This document shows, one piece after another, positions 1-6,764 of a stretch of DNA of 14,198 bases; the stretch's first letter is position 1, and each line of letters opens with the position of its first letter. Source of the stretch: Longicatena sp. (GTDB lineage: Bacteria; Bacillota_I; Bacilli_A; Erysipelotrichales; Erysipelotrichaceae); contig JAHHST010000037.1 of NCBI GenBank assembly GCA_020025055.1, positions 1-14,198 of the forward strand, read 5' to 3'. Under the pieces are notes generated by a model. That model ran no database searches. It was not told where the DNA came from and saw only the letters and a list, made by a program, of their open reading frames with translations. The position numbers and the translations under genes are program-made.

Positions 1-874
1 TAATACGATTTGTCGCAGATGCAACAAACTTTTCATTTTTATTACTAATTTCATTAATTAAATTTAGAATACCTTCAAATGCTTCAATGATATAAAGAGT
101 TTGCTTATCGAAAATCTTACATGCATCTAAATATTCAAGATCTTTTGTAGCCATAATATTTCGAACAATGATATCCACATATTCATCATTTTCTCTTATT
201 TTTTTTATTTGTGAAATAATGCTATTTCGATATTTTACAGGATTATCTCTTGTCGTTAAATTATAAAAAGCACGATCAACTATTTTTAACTGGTACTCAT
301 TTAATAAAGATTCTAATAATTCATTTAAATCATTCTTCATATTATCTTTTAATAATTTTTTAATATATCGTTTAATATTTGTATTTAAGTTCTTTAATTT
401 TCCCATTAATTCCTTCATCATTCGATATTGTGCATCAAGGATTTTATGACCATTTTGAATATCAAAATTCGAAAATGCTAAATAAATATTATAAACCATA
501 CTTGAATATTCAATATCTTGTTCTTGATCTAAATGGAATAGTGTCTCAATTAAAATTGTCGCATAATCCTCAAAACTCGCATATGTTTGATAGTTTTCCC
601 CAATTTCTTCACTAATCCATCCACAATCTTTTAATCTTCGATATACATATAAAGCACGATCCTTTGCCGAACGACTATCCACTTCATCAAAATCTACCAC
701 ATGATTGTTAAAATATTTCATTAACTCAAAAATAATATTTTCTTTAAGAGAGGTAAAAGAAATATTATTTTTCATATAAGTATATAAAACATATATACAA
801 TCACTCATAACTCTTTTATTGGTATTGAATATATTAAAAAAATTCAATGGTAATGTTTCAAATATATTATTCAT
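1..874 (-). CDS. jetA: Wadjet system kleisin-like subunit JetA (DUF5716 type), N-terminal part, cut by window edge
   Basis: An open frame starts at ATG 874-872 and runs without a stop for 291 codons to base 2. An AAAGGAG ribosome site lies five bases upstream of the start. The protein begins MNNIFETLPLNFFNIF and continues as a mostly helical, charged protein. A probable winged-helix segment lies around residues 30-100, ending near KDCGWISEE. Helices follow that contain NLNTNIKRYIKKLL, and the part in view ends near INEISNKNEKFVASATNRI. From memory, these blocks and their order match the DUF5716 JetA family of Wadjet systems. There JetA is the MukF/kleisin-like partner of an SMC complex (JetABC) that works with the nuclease JetD against circular plasmids. 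Family members have nearly 500 residues, so about 200 are missing. jetB, jetC and jetD are inferred to follow beyond the left edge. The family call rests on recall, not on a profile search. Confidence 0.68.
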   Translation of the reverse strand, partial: MNNIFETLPLNFFNIFNTNKRVMSDCIYVLYTYMKNNISFTSLKENIIFELMKYFNNHVVDFDEVDSRSAKDRALYVYRRLKDCGWISEEIGENYQTYASFEDYATILIETLFHLDQEQDIEYSSMVYNIYLAFSNFDIQNGHKILDAQYRMMKELMGKLKNLNTNIKRYIKKLLKDNMKNDLNELLESLLNEYQLKIVDRAFYNLTTRDNPVKYRNSIISQIKKIRENDEYVDIIVRNIMATKDLEYLDACKIFDKQTLYIIEAFEGILNLINEISNKNEKFVASATNRI

Positions 875-879
875 ACGAA

Positions 880-886
880 CTCCTTT
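880..886 (-). promoter_or_regulatory. Ribosome binding site of jetA
   Basis: AAAGGAG on the minus strand lies five bases before ATG 874-872. It supports this start for the frame that runs off the left edge. Confidence 0.8.
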
Positions 887-911
887 CAACAAGAAATTAT
901 TTTCCACTCAT

Positions 912-960
912 AAAAAAGTCATACATACATAACGATTTTTATCATTCATGCACATATGAC
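912..960 (-). terminator. Rho-independent terminator after the S41 protease gene
   Basis: The minus strand folds into a 13-bp stem (948-960 with 918-930) that includes three G-U pairs. Within it a further six base pairs close an AAAA loop. Six U residues (912-917) follow. It begins seven bases after the protease stop codon. It should insulate jetA from readthrough, so jetA needs its own promoter or depends on leaky termination. Confidence 0.8.
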
Positions 961-967
961 TTCCCAA

Positions 968-2449
968 TTAATTCTTTGTTGCAATTTCCATTGCTTTTTT
1001 CAGTTGTAAATCATATGTGTATGATTCATTTTTCTGTCTTTGAATCATCTCAGAAACTAATGATTTACATACTTCTGCACGAATATTACCATCAGCAATC
1101 AAACCATGATTTGTTTGGAATTGTTGTAATGCCTTTGAAGAAGTGAAAGAAAAATATTCATCACTACGATCTACAGGATATCCTAAAAAATCCAAATAAA
1201 TTTGAACAGACGATGCTGCAGGATTTACCGTATCTGGTTTAAACACTTGTTCATTTAATTTTGGCATTGGAGTTATAAATGCTTTTTCTTGTGCTACTTT
1301 TACATCTGGTTCAATACCTACTTTATTAATCTTGTGTCCATCCGGTGTCATCCATTCACCAATGGTATATTTCAACATACTTCCATCATTAAATGGTAAT
1401 GGAATTTGTACTGTACCTTTTCCATACGTACGTTCTCCAACAACAATTGCATCTGCGCGCTCTTTCAATGCACCCGTTAAAGCTTCTGATGCACTCGCAG
1501 TACCTTGATCAACTAACACAACAATTTTATTAAACTTATACTTTTTAAATCCTTCAAGTGCTTTATATTGTTTAACATTTCCTTCATGATCATCTTCTTG
1601 AAAAATCACCTCATGATCATCAATAAAATAACTAGCAATTTCTAAAGCAGCATTCAAATAACCACCGCTATTGCCTCTTAAATCAATAATTATATTCTTT
1701 ACTCCTGCCTTTTCAATATCTTTTAAGTGAACACCAAACTCTTCCCCACTTGTTTCCGCAAAAGTTCTTAATTCAATTTTTGCAGTTTGATCTTTGATAT
1801 CACTAAAAACAGTTCCATATACTTTTTTTCTAATAATTTTTTTAGTAAAATGTTCTTTTCCACGAACAAATTCAATACTTACTTCTGTTCCACTTTTTCC
1901 AGTAACCAAAGCAATAACATCATCTATTTTTTTCCCTGTTACTTTTTTTCCGTCAACGGCAGCGATTTGATCTCCAGGTAATACCCCAGCTTTTTCCGCA
2001 GGAGAATTCTTTAATATATCAGAAATAATAAATGCACTATCATCTAAAGAATACATAGTAACCCCAATTCCTACAACGCTTCCTTCCATAGAACTTGTAA
2101 AAGATTCACTATCATCCTTATTCATATATGCTGTATGAATATCTCCACCAGCATCTACCATTCCAGAAATTGCACCATTAATTAATTGTTCATTAAAGTT
2201 TTCCTTATCTTTTCCAAAATAGAACTGGTTACTCATGATATCATAAACTTCACTTAATTTAACAAATTTTTTATCTTGAAATACTTTTGCTTTTCCAAAA
2301 TGTTTATTCACCATAAACCCGGATACAAAGCAAAAAATACATAATAAGATTAGTTCAATTTTTTTCTTTTTTGCTTTCTTTTCCGCTTCTATTTCATCTG
2401 GCCATTTGTGTCGTTCTAATTGATAACGTACTACTTTTTTTTCAGCCAT
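968..2449 (-). CDS. S41 family carboxyl-terminal processing protease (CtpA/CtpB type), membrane-anchored
   Basis: A 493-residue serine protease that likely acts outside the membrane on C-termini of exported or membrane proteins. A lysine-rich cytoplasmic N-terminus (about 1-30) precedes one membrane anchor (about 31-49). A PDZ domain follows (about 115-205, with GVLPGDQIAAVDG), then the S41 core with LRGNSGGYL, the nucleophile motif TASASE (Ser319) and YGKGTVQ (Lys344, Gln348). The 25-residue Ser-Lys spacing equals that of Bacillus CtpB. The tail (about 410-470) looks like a peptidoglycan-binding-like domain, as in Bacillus Ctp proteins. The start is ATG 2449. A GTG three codons upstream lies inside the GAGGTG ribosome site and is unlikely to be used. 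The gene has its own promoter and terminator. The substrate is unknown, and no sporulation partner is visible here. Confidence 0.93.
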   Translation of the reverse strand: MAEKKVVRYQLERHKWPDEIEAEKKAKKKKIELILLCIFCFVSGFMVNKHFGKAKVFQDKKFVKLSEVYDIMSNQFYFGKDKENFNEQLINGAISGMVDAGGDIHTAYMNKDDSESFTSSMEGSVVGIGVTMYSLDDSAFIISDILKNSPAEKAGVLPGDQIAAVDGKKVTGKKIDDVIALVTGKSGTEVSIEFVRGKEHFTKKIIRKKVYGTVFSDIKDQTAKIELRTFAETSGEEFGVHLKDIEKAGVKNIIIDLRGNSGGYLNAALEIASYFIDDHEVIFQEDDHEGNVKQYKALEGFKKYKFNKIVVLVDQGTASASEALTGALKERADAIVVGERTYGKGTVQIPLPFNDGSMLKYTIGEWMTPDGHKINKVGIEPDVKVAQEKAFITPMPKLNEQVFKPDTVNPAASSVQIYLDFLGYPVDRSDEYFSFTSSKALQQFQTNHGLIADGNIRAEVCKSLVSEMIQRQKNESYTYDLQLKKAMEIATKN

Positions 2450-2455
2450 AATTTT

Positions 2456-2461
2456 CACCTC
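2456..2461 (-). promoter_or_regulatory. Ribosome binding site that sets the S41 protease start
   Basis: GAGGTG lies six bases before ATG 2449-2447. The in-frame GTG at 2458 that would give a longer protein is part of this site, so the ATG is preferred. Confidence 0.75.
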
Positions 2462-2487
2462 ATTATATTTTTTTGAACATATATATT

Positions 2488-2516
2488 ATCATACCATATT
2501 TCTATGTGCATGATAA
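2488..2516 (-). promoter_or_regulatory. Promoter of the S41 protease gene
   Basis: On the minus strand, TTATCA (2511-2516), a 17-base spacer, then TATGAT (2488-2493) preceded by TGG, an extended -10. Transcription would start near 2481, giving a leader of about 30 bases. The -35 lies inside an inverted repeat shared with the end of the upstream gene. Confidence 0.65.
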
Positions 2517-2559
2517 GGTATTCTGTCTTGTTTTCATATTTTAGAAATAAAATACCTTA
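2514..2559. repeat. 9-bp perfect inverted repeat across the phosphoesterase stop codon and the protease -35
   Basis: TAAGGTATT (2514-2522) and AATACCTTA (2551-2559) are exact reverse complements 28 bases apart. One arm is in the last codons of the phosphoesterase gene and the other overlaps the -35 of the protease promoter. No U tract follows, so it is not a standard terminator. Confidence 0.5.
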
Positions 2560-3269
2560 CGATCATCCAATCGAATGACACCAAGTCTAGTATATTTATT
2601 ATTCGCTGCACACCCACAATCAATATTAATAACATTACTTTTCATAATATCTTCACCATTAAACCAAACTTCATATGGTTGTTGATTTTGAAAAAACAAT
2701 GTTAGTGTATGTCCAACAATAACACAACGATCATCAAAATAATTTGCACCAAATCCAATACGATTCCAAACATAAGATTCTACAGTTAATCGTCCTGAAC
2801 AATTTTCTCTATAAATAATTTCTTTTTCCAAATCATCATGAGGACAACCATGAACAAGATAATATATTTCTCCATTTACATTTATATGCGTATAAGCAAC
2901 TGGTAATGCCTCTATAAAAGATAAAATTTCTTGTTGTTTTTTATGAGACAACTTTTCAAAAGCAAGTTTTGTATACTGATTATGATTTTGATTCCAAAGA
3001 TCATCCGCAACTAACTTATCATATAAATCACAAGAATTACTTTCTAAATTTCGATAATACTTCAACATCATATATTCATGATTTCCAATAATCATATGCA
3101 TATTCTTATGTTTCATAATATCTTGTAAAATCGCAATTCCATCTTTTCCACGATCAATTACATCACCTAAAATATAAAGACTATCTTCTTCACTAAGATT
3201 TAATTCTTTCAACATAAAATCATATCGATCTTTTAAGCCATGAATATCACTAACTACATAAACAGACAT
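2541..3269 (-). CDS. PPP-type metallophosphoesterase (Ser/Thr protein phosphatase or ApaH-like)
   Basis: A 242-residue calcineurin-like phosphoesterase, probably cytoplasmic because it has no signal peptide or membrane span. The two-metal motifs appear in order: SDIHG (Asp8, His10), GDVIDRG (Asp36), GNHE (Asn63, His64), VHG (His140) and VGHT (His187). The arrangement and length fit the PPP superfamily of small bacterial Ser/Thr or Tyr protein phosphatases and Ap4A hydrolases; the sequence alone does not fix the substrate. The AGGAGG ribosome site overlaps the TAG stop of the SUFU-like gene upstream (nine bases between stop and ATG), so the two are almost certainly cotranscribed and translationally linked. 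It ends shortly before the protease promoter, with no clear terminator. Confidence 0.88.
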   Translation of the reverse strand: MSVYVVSDIHGLKDRYDFMLKELNLSEEDSLYILGDVIDRGKDGIAILQDIMKHKNMHMIIGNHEYMMLKYYRNLESNSCDLYDKLVADDLWNQNHNQYTKLAFEKLSHKKQQEILSFIEALPVAYTHINVNGEIYYLVHGCPHDDLEKEIIYRENCSGRLTVESYVWNRIGFGANYFDDRCVIVGHTLTLFFQNQQPYEVWFNGEDIMKSNVINIDCGCAANNKYTRLGVIRLDDRKVFYF

Positions 3270-3278
3270 ACAATCCTC

Positions 3279-4322
3279 CTATCTTATTCGACCACTCTTT
3301 ACAATTTCTTTTATTGTACTTTCTCTATCTTTCTTTAAAAGTTCAAACTCTTCATCTTTCAATGGCAGTAACCAACTAAGATGAACACCAAGATTTTTTA
3401 ATGAAGATGCATATGTATCTTCAAAATGATCATCGTCTATAATAATGCAATGGGAACAATCTTTAAATTTAATATCTAATGTATGAAGATCTGCTAAACA
3501 ATCCATATGTAACCATGGATATTCACATAAATTTGCTACTGATGAATATATATCAAGTTGTTCTTCTAAAGAATATTCCTCTTCTTTAAACACAAAAGCA
3601 AATTCGCATCTTGCATAAGATTCATAATCATCATAGTATCGATCTGAATTTGGCATATAAAACATTCCCATTCCTACCGTAAATGCATAAATATAACCAT
3701 CTTTTTTAAATGTTAATAATAATCTACTAGGAAATCTATCTTTATGTAGATCATAACAATTCTTTATATATCCAAACCGCTGACATAAATCTTCCACATA
3801 TGGAGTATGATATGATTCCCACACTTCATTAAATTCTTGATTCCAGAATGCTTTTCCATCTTGCATACGAGATTCAAACAAATCAATGACATCCTCTAAT
3901 CTCCATCCTACCATCGTATTTTCTTTGACATTTTTGGTATACCCATTAAATTGAATACCATCTGCCCAATTAGGAATCAACGCATATAACTCGTCTTTAT
4001 AATAGACAGATGCAATATGTCCTTCCTTGCTCCAAACAATTTCAATATCCTTCTCATCCCAATTTATATAATCACTTTGATGAATTAATGAGTCAGGTAA
4101 AGCAATTTGTTTTTCTTCACTTAGATCAACGGATTCAAAAGTTTCTGTTACCTTTTTTAAATTTTTTAACCAACAAGCACTCTTTGGAATCATTTCTCTT
4201 CTCATATAATCCAAATCATACATATAGAAATAAATACTTTCTTCATCACTTATCACATCTACTGCCAAAGGACATAACGGTGATTGTGAGAAAGCTAAAC
4301 TTGTTTTATTATCTTGTTTCAT
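3279..4322 (-). CDS. SUFU-like (suppressor-of-fused domain) protein, function unknown
   Basis: A 347-residue soluble protein without signal peptide or membrane segments. Residues about 196-340 resemble the suppressor-of-fused fold. A strand pair is followed by GMGMFYMPN, then RCEFAFVF, a helical stretch ending in CEYPWLHMD, an IIIDDDHF strand, and a late WLLPLKDEEFELLK segment like the family's closing motif. The first 190 residues contain an SKEGHIASVYYKDELYALIP strand pair and are unassigned. Bacterial SUFU proteins are known mainly as immunity or accessory proteins of polymorphic toxin systems, but no toxin gene is visible here. The start is ATG 4322, with GGAGA seven bases upstream. It is the first gene of a unit with the phosphoesterase. 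The family call is from the motif pattern only. Confidence 0.5.
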   Translation of the reverse strand: MKQDNKTSLAFSQSPLCPLAVDVISDEESIYFYMYDLDYMRREMIPKSACWLKNLKKVTETFESVDLSEEKQIALPDSLIHQSDYINWDEKDIEIVWSKEGHIASVYYKDELYALIPNWADGIQFNGYTKNVKENTMVGWRLEDVIDLFESRMQDGKAFWNQEFNEVWESYHTPYVEDLCQRFGYIKNCYDLHKDRFPSRLLLTFKKDGYIYAFTVGMGMFYMPNSDRYYDDYESYARCEFAFVFKEEEYSLEEQLDIYSSVANLCEYPWLHMDCLADLHTLDIKFKDCSHCIIIDDDHFEDTYASSLKNLGVHLSWLLPLKDEEFELLKKDRESTIKEIVKSGRIR

Positions 4323-4367
4323 AATTCATTCTCCGATCATATATTCAATTTCTATTCATAAGTATAT

Positions 4368-4373
4368 ATTATA
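4368..4373 (-). promoter_or_regulatory. -10 element for the SUFU-like/phosphoesterase unit
   Basis: A consensus TATAAT on the minus strand lies about 45 bases before the start codon, just after the terminator of the previous unit. No convincing -35 sits at 16-18 bases. TTGACA occurs in the terminator stem, but 33 bases away, too far to pair with it. Confidence 0.45.
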
Positions 4374-4400
4374 CTACCATACGATTCTTCTATTTCATAC

Positions 4401-4434
4401 AAAAAATGTCAAAGAATATTTTCTTTGACATTTT
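4401..4434 (-). terminator. Terminator after the three-span membrane protein gene
   Basis: A perfect 14-bp stem (4403-4416 with 4421-4434) closes a four-base loop, followed on the minus strand by a six-U tract. A's also flank the other side, so it could work in both directions, although all neighbouring genes run the same way. It lies 13 bases past the stop codon. Confidence 0.9.
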
Positions 4435-4446
4435 GTAATTCTTATT

Positions 4447-6114
4447 TTATTTATGAATATCTTTAATATATTTTATACCTTCACTATCAATATAAGATAT
4501 AGTCAATTTTTCATTTTCTTTTAAGAAAATAAGTTTATCCTCAAATTTAGTAGTAAAGTTAACTTTAAAGATATTTCCATCTTGTGCTTGAATATAGTAA
4601 ATCGTATTTCCTTCGATAAATACTTTTTCAACAGATTTTACTACAATCTCAGATTCTTTAATATTTTCTTTATCAACATGTGCATTATCTGCACCTAATA
4701 AATCAATAGTTTTCTTTAATAATGTATCTAATCCATCATCACTTGCAACAGTGGCAACCTTTTGATAATCCACTGCAGATACTGTTGCATACATTTTAAT
4801 TAATCCATTATCTTTTAAAGACATTAAATAAACAGGATTTCCTTGTACATTAATAAGTAATGGGAATGTAGATTCATATCCATAATTTTTTACTTCGGAT
4901 TGTGCACTCTTCATAGCACTTACTTCATTTGCTCCAGCTGTCGCAATTTTTAATGCTTCATGTGTTCTTAAATTGACAAGTGCAAACCCTAAATTAGATT
5001 CATCAGAATTAGCAGAAGTAATACCTGTATATAGCCAAATATCACCATCTTTTTCTAAATAATTATAACCCTCACTAGTAACAGTTACACCATTTTGTCC
5101 AAACACAGAGTTAAAATATCCATTTTGTAAACTACCATTTTCATCCAATTGTGTAATAACTAAAGACTCTGGTAAAATACGATCTGCCCATGTTGGAATA
5201 TTACTCATATCATATTTTGTACTTTTCCCTGTAATTGGATCTAGGAAAATAGCTCCAGTTACACTTTTCTTAGTACCTACACCTTTGTAAGTATATGTTG
5301 AACAAATATACCATGGTCTTCCTTTTTCATCAATTTCAAAAGAAGGACTACCAAAAATTTCTGTTGGATGTTGGAATCGTAAATGTCTCATTAAATTATC
5401 ATTAAACATCCCTGATGGAACATACTTCATTCCTTTTAAACCTAAATCATTTAGCTTCACAAGTGTTGTCTTTCCTGATGTACTATCTACTGTTATATAT
5501 GCAGGAATTCCATTTTTTCTATTTTTGAAATACTTAATAATTCCATTATAAGTTAATGGAGTAACACGATATACACTATCTTTATATGAGATTTGTGTAT
5601 ATTCTTGACTAACATCAAACTGAGAAACCCATTCCGTCATATTTCCCATAACTTTATCACCTAAACGAATCGAACTATCCCGATCAATAATCGGTGTTTT
5701 TTCAAAATCAACATTTGGGATTTCACTAAATTTTACATCTTTTATCTCAATACGATTTGCATATTCTTTAGCATGTAAAATTTTAGAAGTAAGAATGGAT
5801 GACAAAAATGGAAAACCTACAATAAATACAAGTGCCCAAATACAAACTTTTGTAGTTTTTTTCCATTTCTTTGCATCAGCTCCAGCTTCATATACTTGTT
5901 GATTCGCAAAGTGATTTCTAAAATTTCCAAATGCCTGTACACCTTGTTTCGTAAGCGATACGACTAATATAATCGCAAGCACAGGTCCGATTGTGAATAA
6001 TACAAACTGCCAAAATGCTGGTGAATGCCAATTTAAAGGCGGTAAAACTACATAGAAATATCCAAATACATACACAAGATATATTGGTAATAAAAATCCT
6101 ATATATTTTTTCAT
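4447..6114 (-). CDS. Uncharacterised membrane protein with three N-terminal spans and a large extracytoplasmic part
   Basis: I do not recognise this 555-residue protein. Three hydrophobic spans are visible (about 3-24, 34-54 and 89-110). A soluble loop with FGNFRNHF and a basic KKWKKTTK lies between the second and third. About 445 polar residues follow, probably outside the cell. The soluble part is rich in short strands with alternating turns (GIPAYITVDSTSGKTTLVKL, AIFLDPITGKST, GFALVNLRTHEALKI), suggesting repeated beta units somewhat like PepSY-type or propeller domains; this is inference. No catalytic motif or lipobox is seen. The start is ATG 6114. An ATG six codons upstream lacks a ribosome site and includes the AGAGGT that serves 6114. 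The gene is monocistronic, between a promoter and a strong terminator. Confidence 0.8.
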   Translation of the reverse strand: MKKYIGFLLPIYLVYVFGYFYVVLPPLNWHSPAFWQFVLFTIGPVLAIILVVSLTKQGVQAFGNFRNHFANQQVYEAGADAKKWKKTTKVCIWALVFIVGFPFLSSILTSKILHAKEYANRIEIKDVKFSEIPNVDFEKTPIIDRDSSIRLGDKVMGNMTEWVSQFDVSQEYTQISYKDSVYRVTPLTYNGIIKYFKNRKNGIPAYITVDSTSGKTTLVKLNDLGLKGMKYVPSGMFNDNLMRHLRFQHPTEIFGSPSFEIDEKGRPWYICSTYTYKGVGTKKSVTGAIFLDPITGKSTKYDMSNIPTWADRILPESLVITQLDENGSLQNGYFNSVFGQNGVTVTSEGYNYLEKDGDIWLYTGITSANSDESNLGFALVNLRTHEALKIATAGANEVSAMKSAQSEVKNYGYESTFPLLINVQGNPVYLMSLKDNGLIKMYATVSAVDYQKVATVASDDGLDTLLKKTIDLLGADNAHVDKENIKESEIVVKSVEKVFIEGNTIYYIQAQDGNIFKVNFTTKFEDKLIFLKENEKLTISYIDSEGIKYIKDIHK

Positions 6115-6121
6115 AAGACAT

Positions 6122-6127
6122 ACCTCT
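6122..6127 (-). promoter_or_regulatory. Ribosome binding site that sets the three-span membrane protein start
   Basis: AGAGGT lies seven bases before ATG 6114-6112. The upstream in-frame ATG at 6132 has no ribosome site of its own. Confidence 0.7.
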
Positions 6128-6148
6128 TTCATCTATTTAATTGAACAT

Positions 6149-6177
6149 ACTATATCATTTTTTTCTTTGATTTACAA
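6149..6177 (-). promoter_or_regulatory. Promoter of the three-span membrane protein gene
   Basis: TTGTAA (6172-6177), a 17-base spacer and TATAGT (6149-6154) preceded by TGA, an extended -10. TTGTAAA recurs just upstream (TTGTAAACAAA then TTGTAAATCAAA), with the second copy on the -35. Confidence 0.7.
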
Positions 6178-6189
6178 TTTGTTTACAAC

Positions 6190-6229
6190 AAAAAAATAAA
6201 ACCCTGTTAATAACTATTCACAGGGCTTT
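6190..6229 (-). terminator. Terminator of the nrdD-nrdG operon
   Basis: A ten-bp stem, AAAGCCCTGT with ACAGGGTTTT on the minus strand (6220-6229 with 6198-6207), is followed by an interrupted T tract. It starts four bases after the nrdG stop codon. Confidence 0.9.
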
Positions 6230-6233
6230 TTTA

Positions 6234-6755
6234 TTATATTTCTAACAAAATAATTTTCTTTTCTGTTTTACTTTTTTTCAAATCAATTAACCTTTGATTT
6301 GATGATCCTCTAAACTTTAATGTAATATCTTTTAATTCTTCTACGAATTTTCCATCGACTAAAACATCAATCATCGATAGCATTTCATTCGTATGTTCTC
6401 CAAATCTTTTTCCATTCGGTACTAAATCTTGATCAAGTGTAAATCCTGTAAAGCACCAAATATCTTTATTTGGGAATTTTTCTTTTACTTCTCTTAACAA
6501 TCCTACTAATACTTCTTGATTTGAAAACTCAAATGGTTCTCCACCTAAAACAGTTAATCCTTTGATACATGGAGATGCTAACATTTGAAGAATTTCTTTT
6601 TGTGTTTCTTCTGTGTATAAATTTCCATATTGAAAATTCCATGTCTCAGGCTGGAAACAATTTTTACAAGCATTTGTACAACCAGAAACAAACAAAGTAA
6701 CACGTACGCCTAAACCATTCGCAATGTCATAATTCTTTATATTTCCGTAATGCAT
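6234..6755 (-). CDS. nrdG: Anaerobic ribonucleoside-triphosphate reductase activating protein (radical SAM)
   Basis: This 173-residue protein uses S-adenosylmethionine and a [4Fe-4S] cluster to install the glycyl radical on NrdD. The radical-SAM cluster motif GCTNACKNCF gives Cys26, Cys30 and Cys33, with the three- and two-residue spacings of the family. The SAM-binding GGEP motif follows in TVLGGEPF, and DVLVDGKFVEELKD is a family block. Length and domain content are complete. Nine bases separate the nrdD stop from this ATG, and AGGAG overlaps that TAG stop, so the pair is translationally linked. The operon terminator follows directly. The cluster is oxygen-sensitive, which points to an anaerobic lifestyle. 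Confidence 0.96.
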   Translation of the reverse strand: MHYGNIKNYDIANGLGVRVTLFVSGCTNACKNCFQPETWNFQYGNLYTEETQKEILQMLASPCIKGLTVLGGEPFEFSNQEVLVGLLREVKEKFPNKDIWCFTGFTLDQDLVPNGKRFGEHTNEMLSMIDVLVDGKFVEELKDITLKFRGSSNQRLIDLKKSKTEKKIILLEI

Positions 6756-6764
6756 TCCAAACTC

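Noticed and set aside
379..615. Plus-strand open frame of 78 codons
   Set aside because: It is antisense to the jetA frame, whose start, ribosome site and family resemblance are far better supported.
847..1146. Plus-strand open frame of 99 codons
   Set aside because: It lies opposite the protease C-terminus and the jetA start, has no ribosome site, and encodes a low-complexity aromatic-rich peptide typical of the antisense of AT-rich genes.
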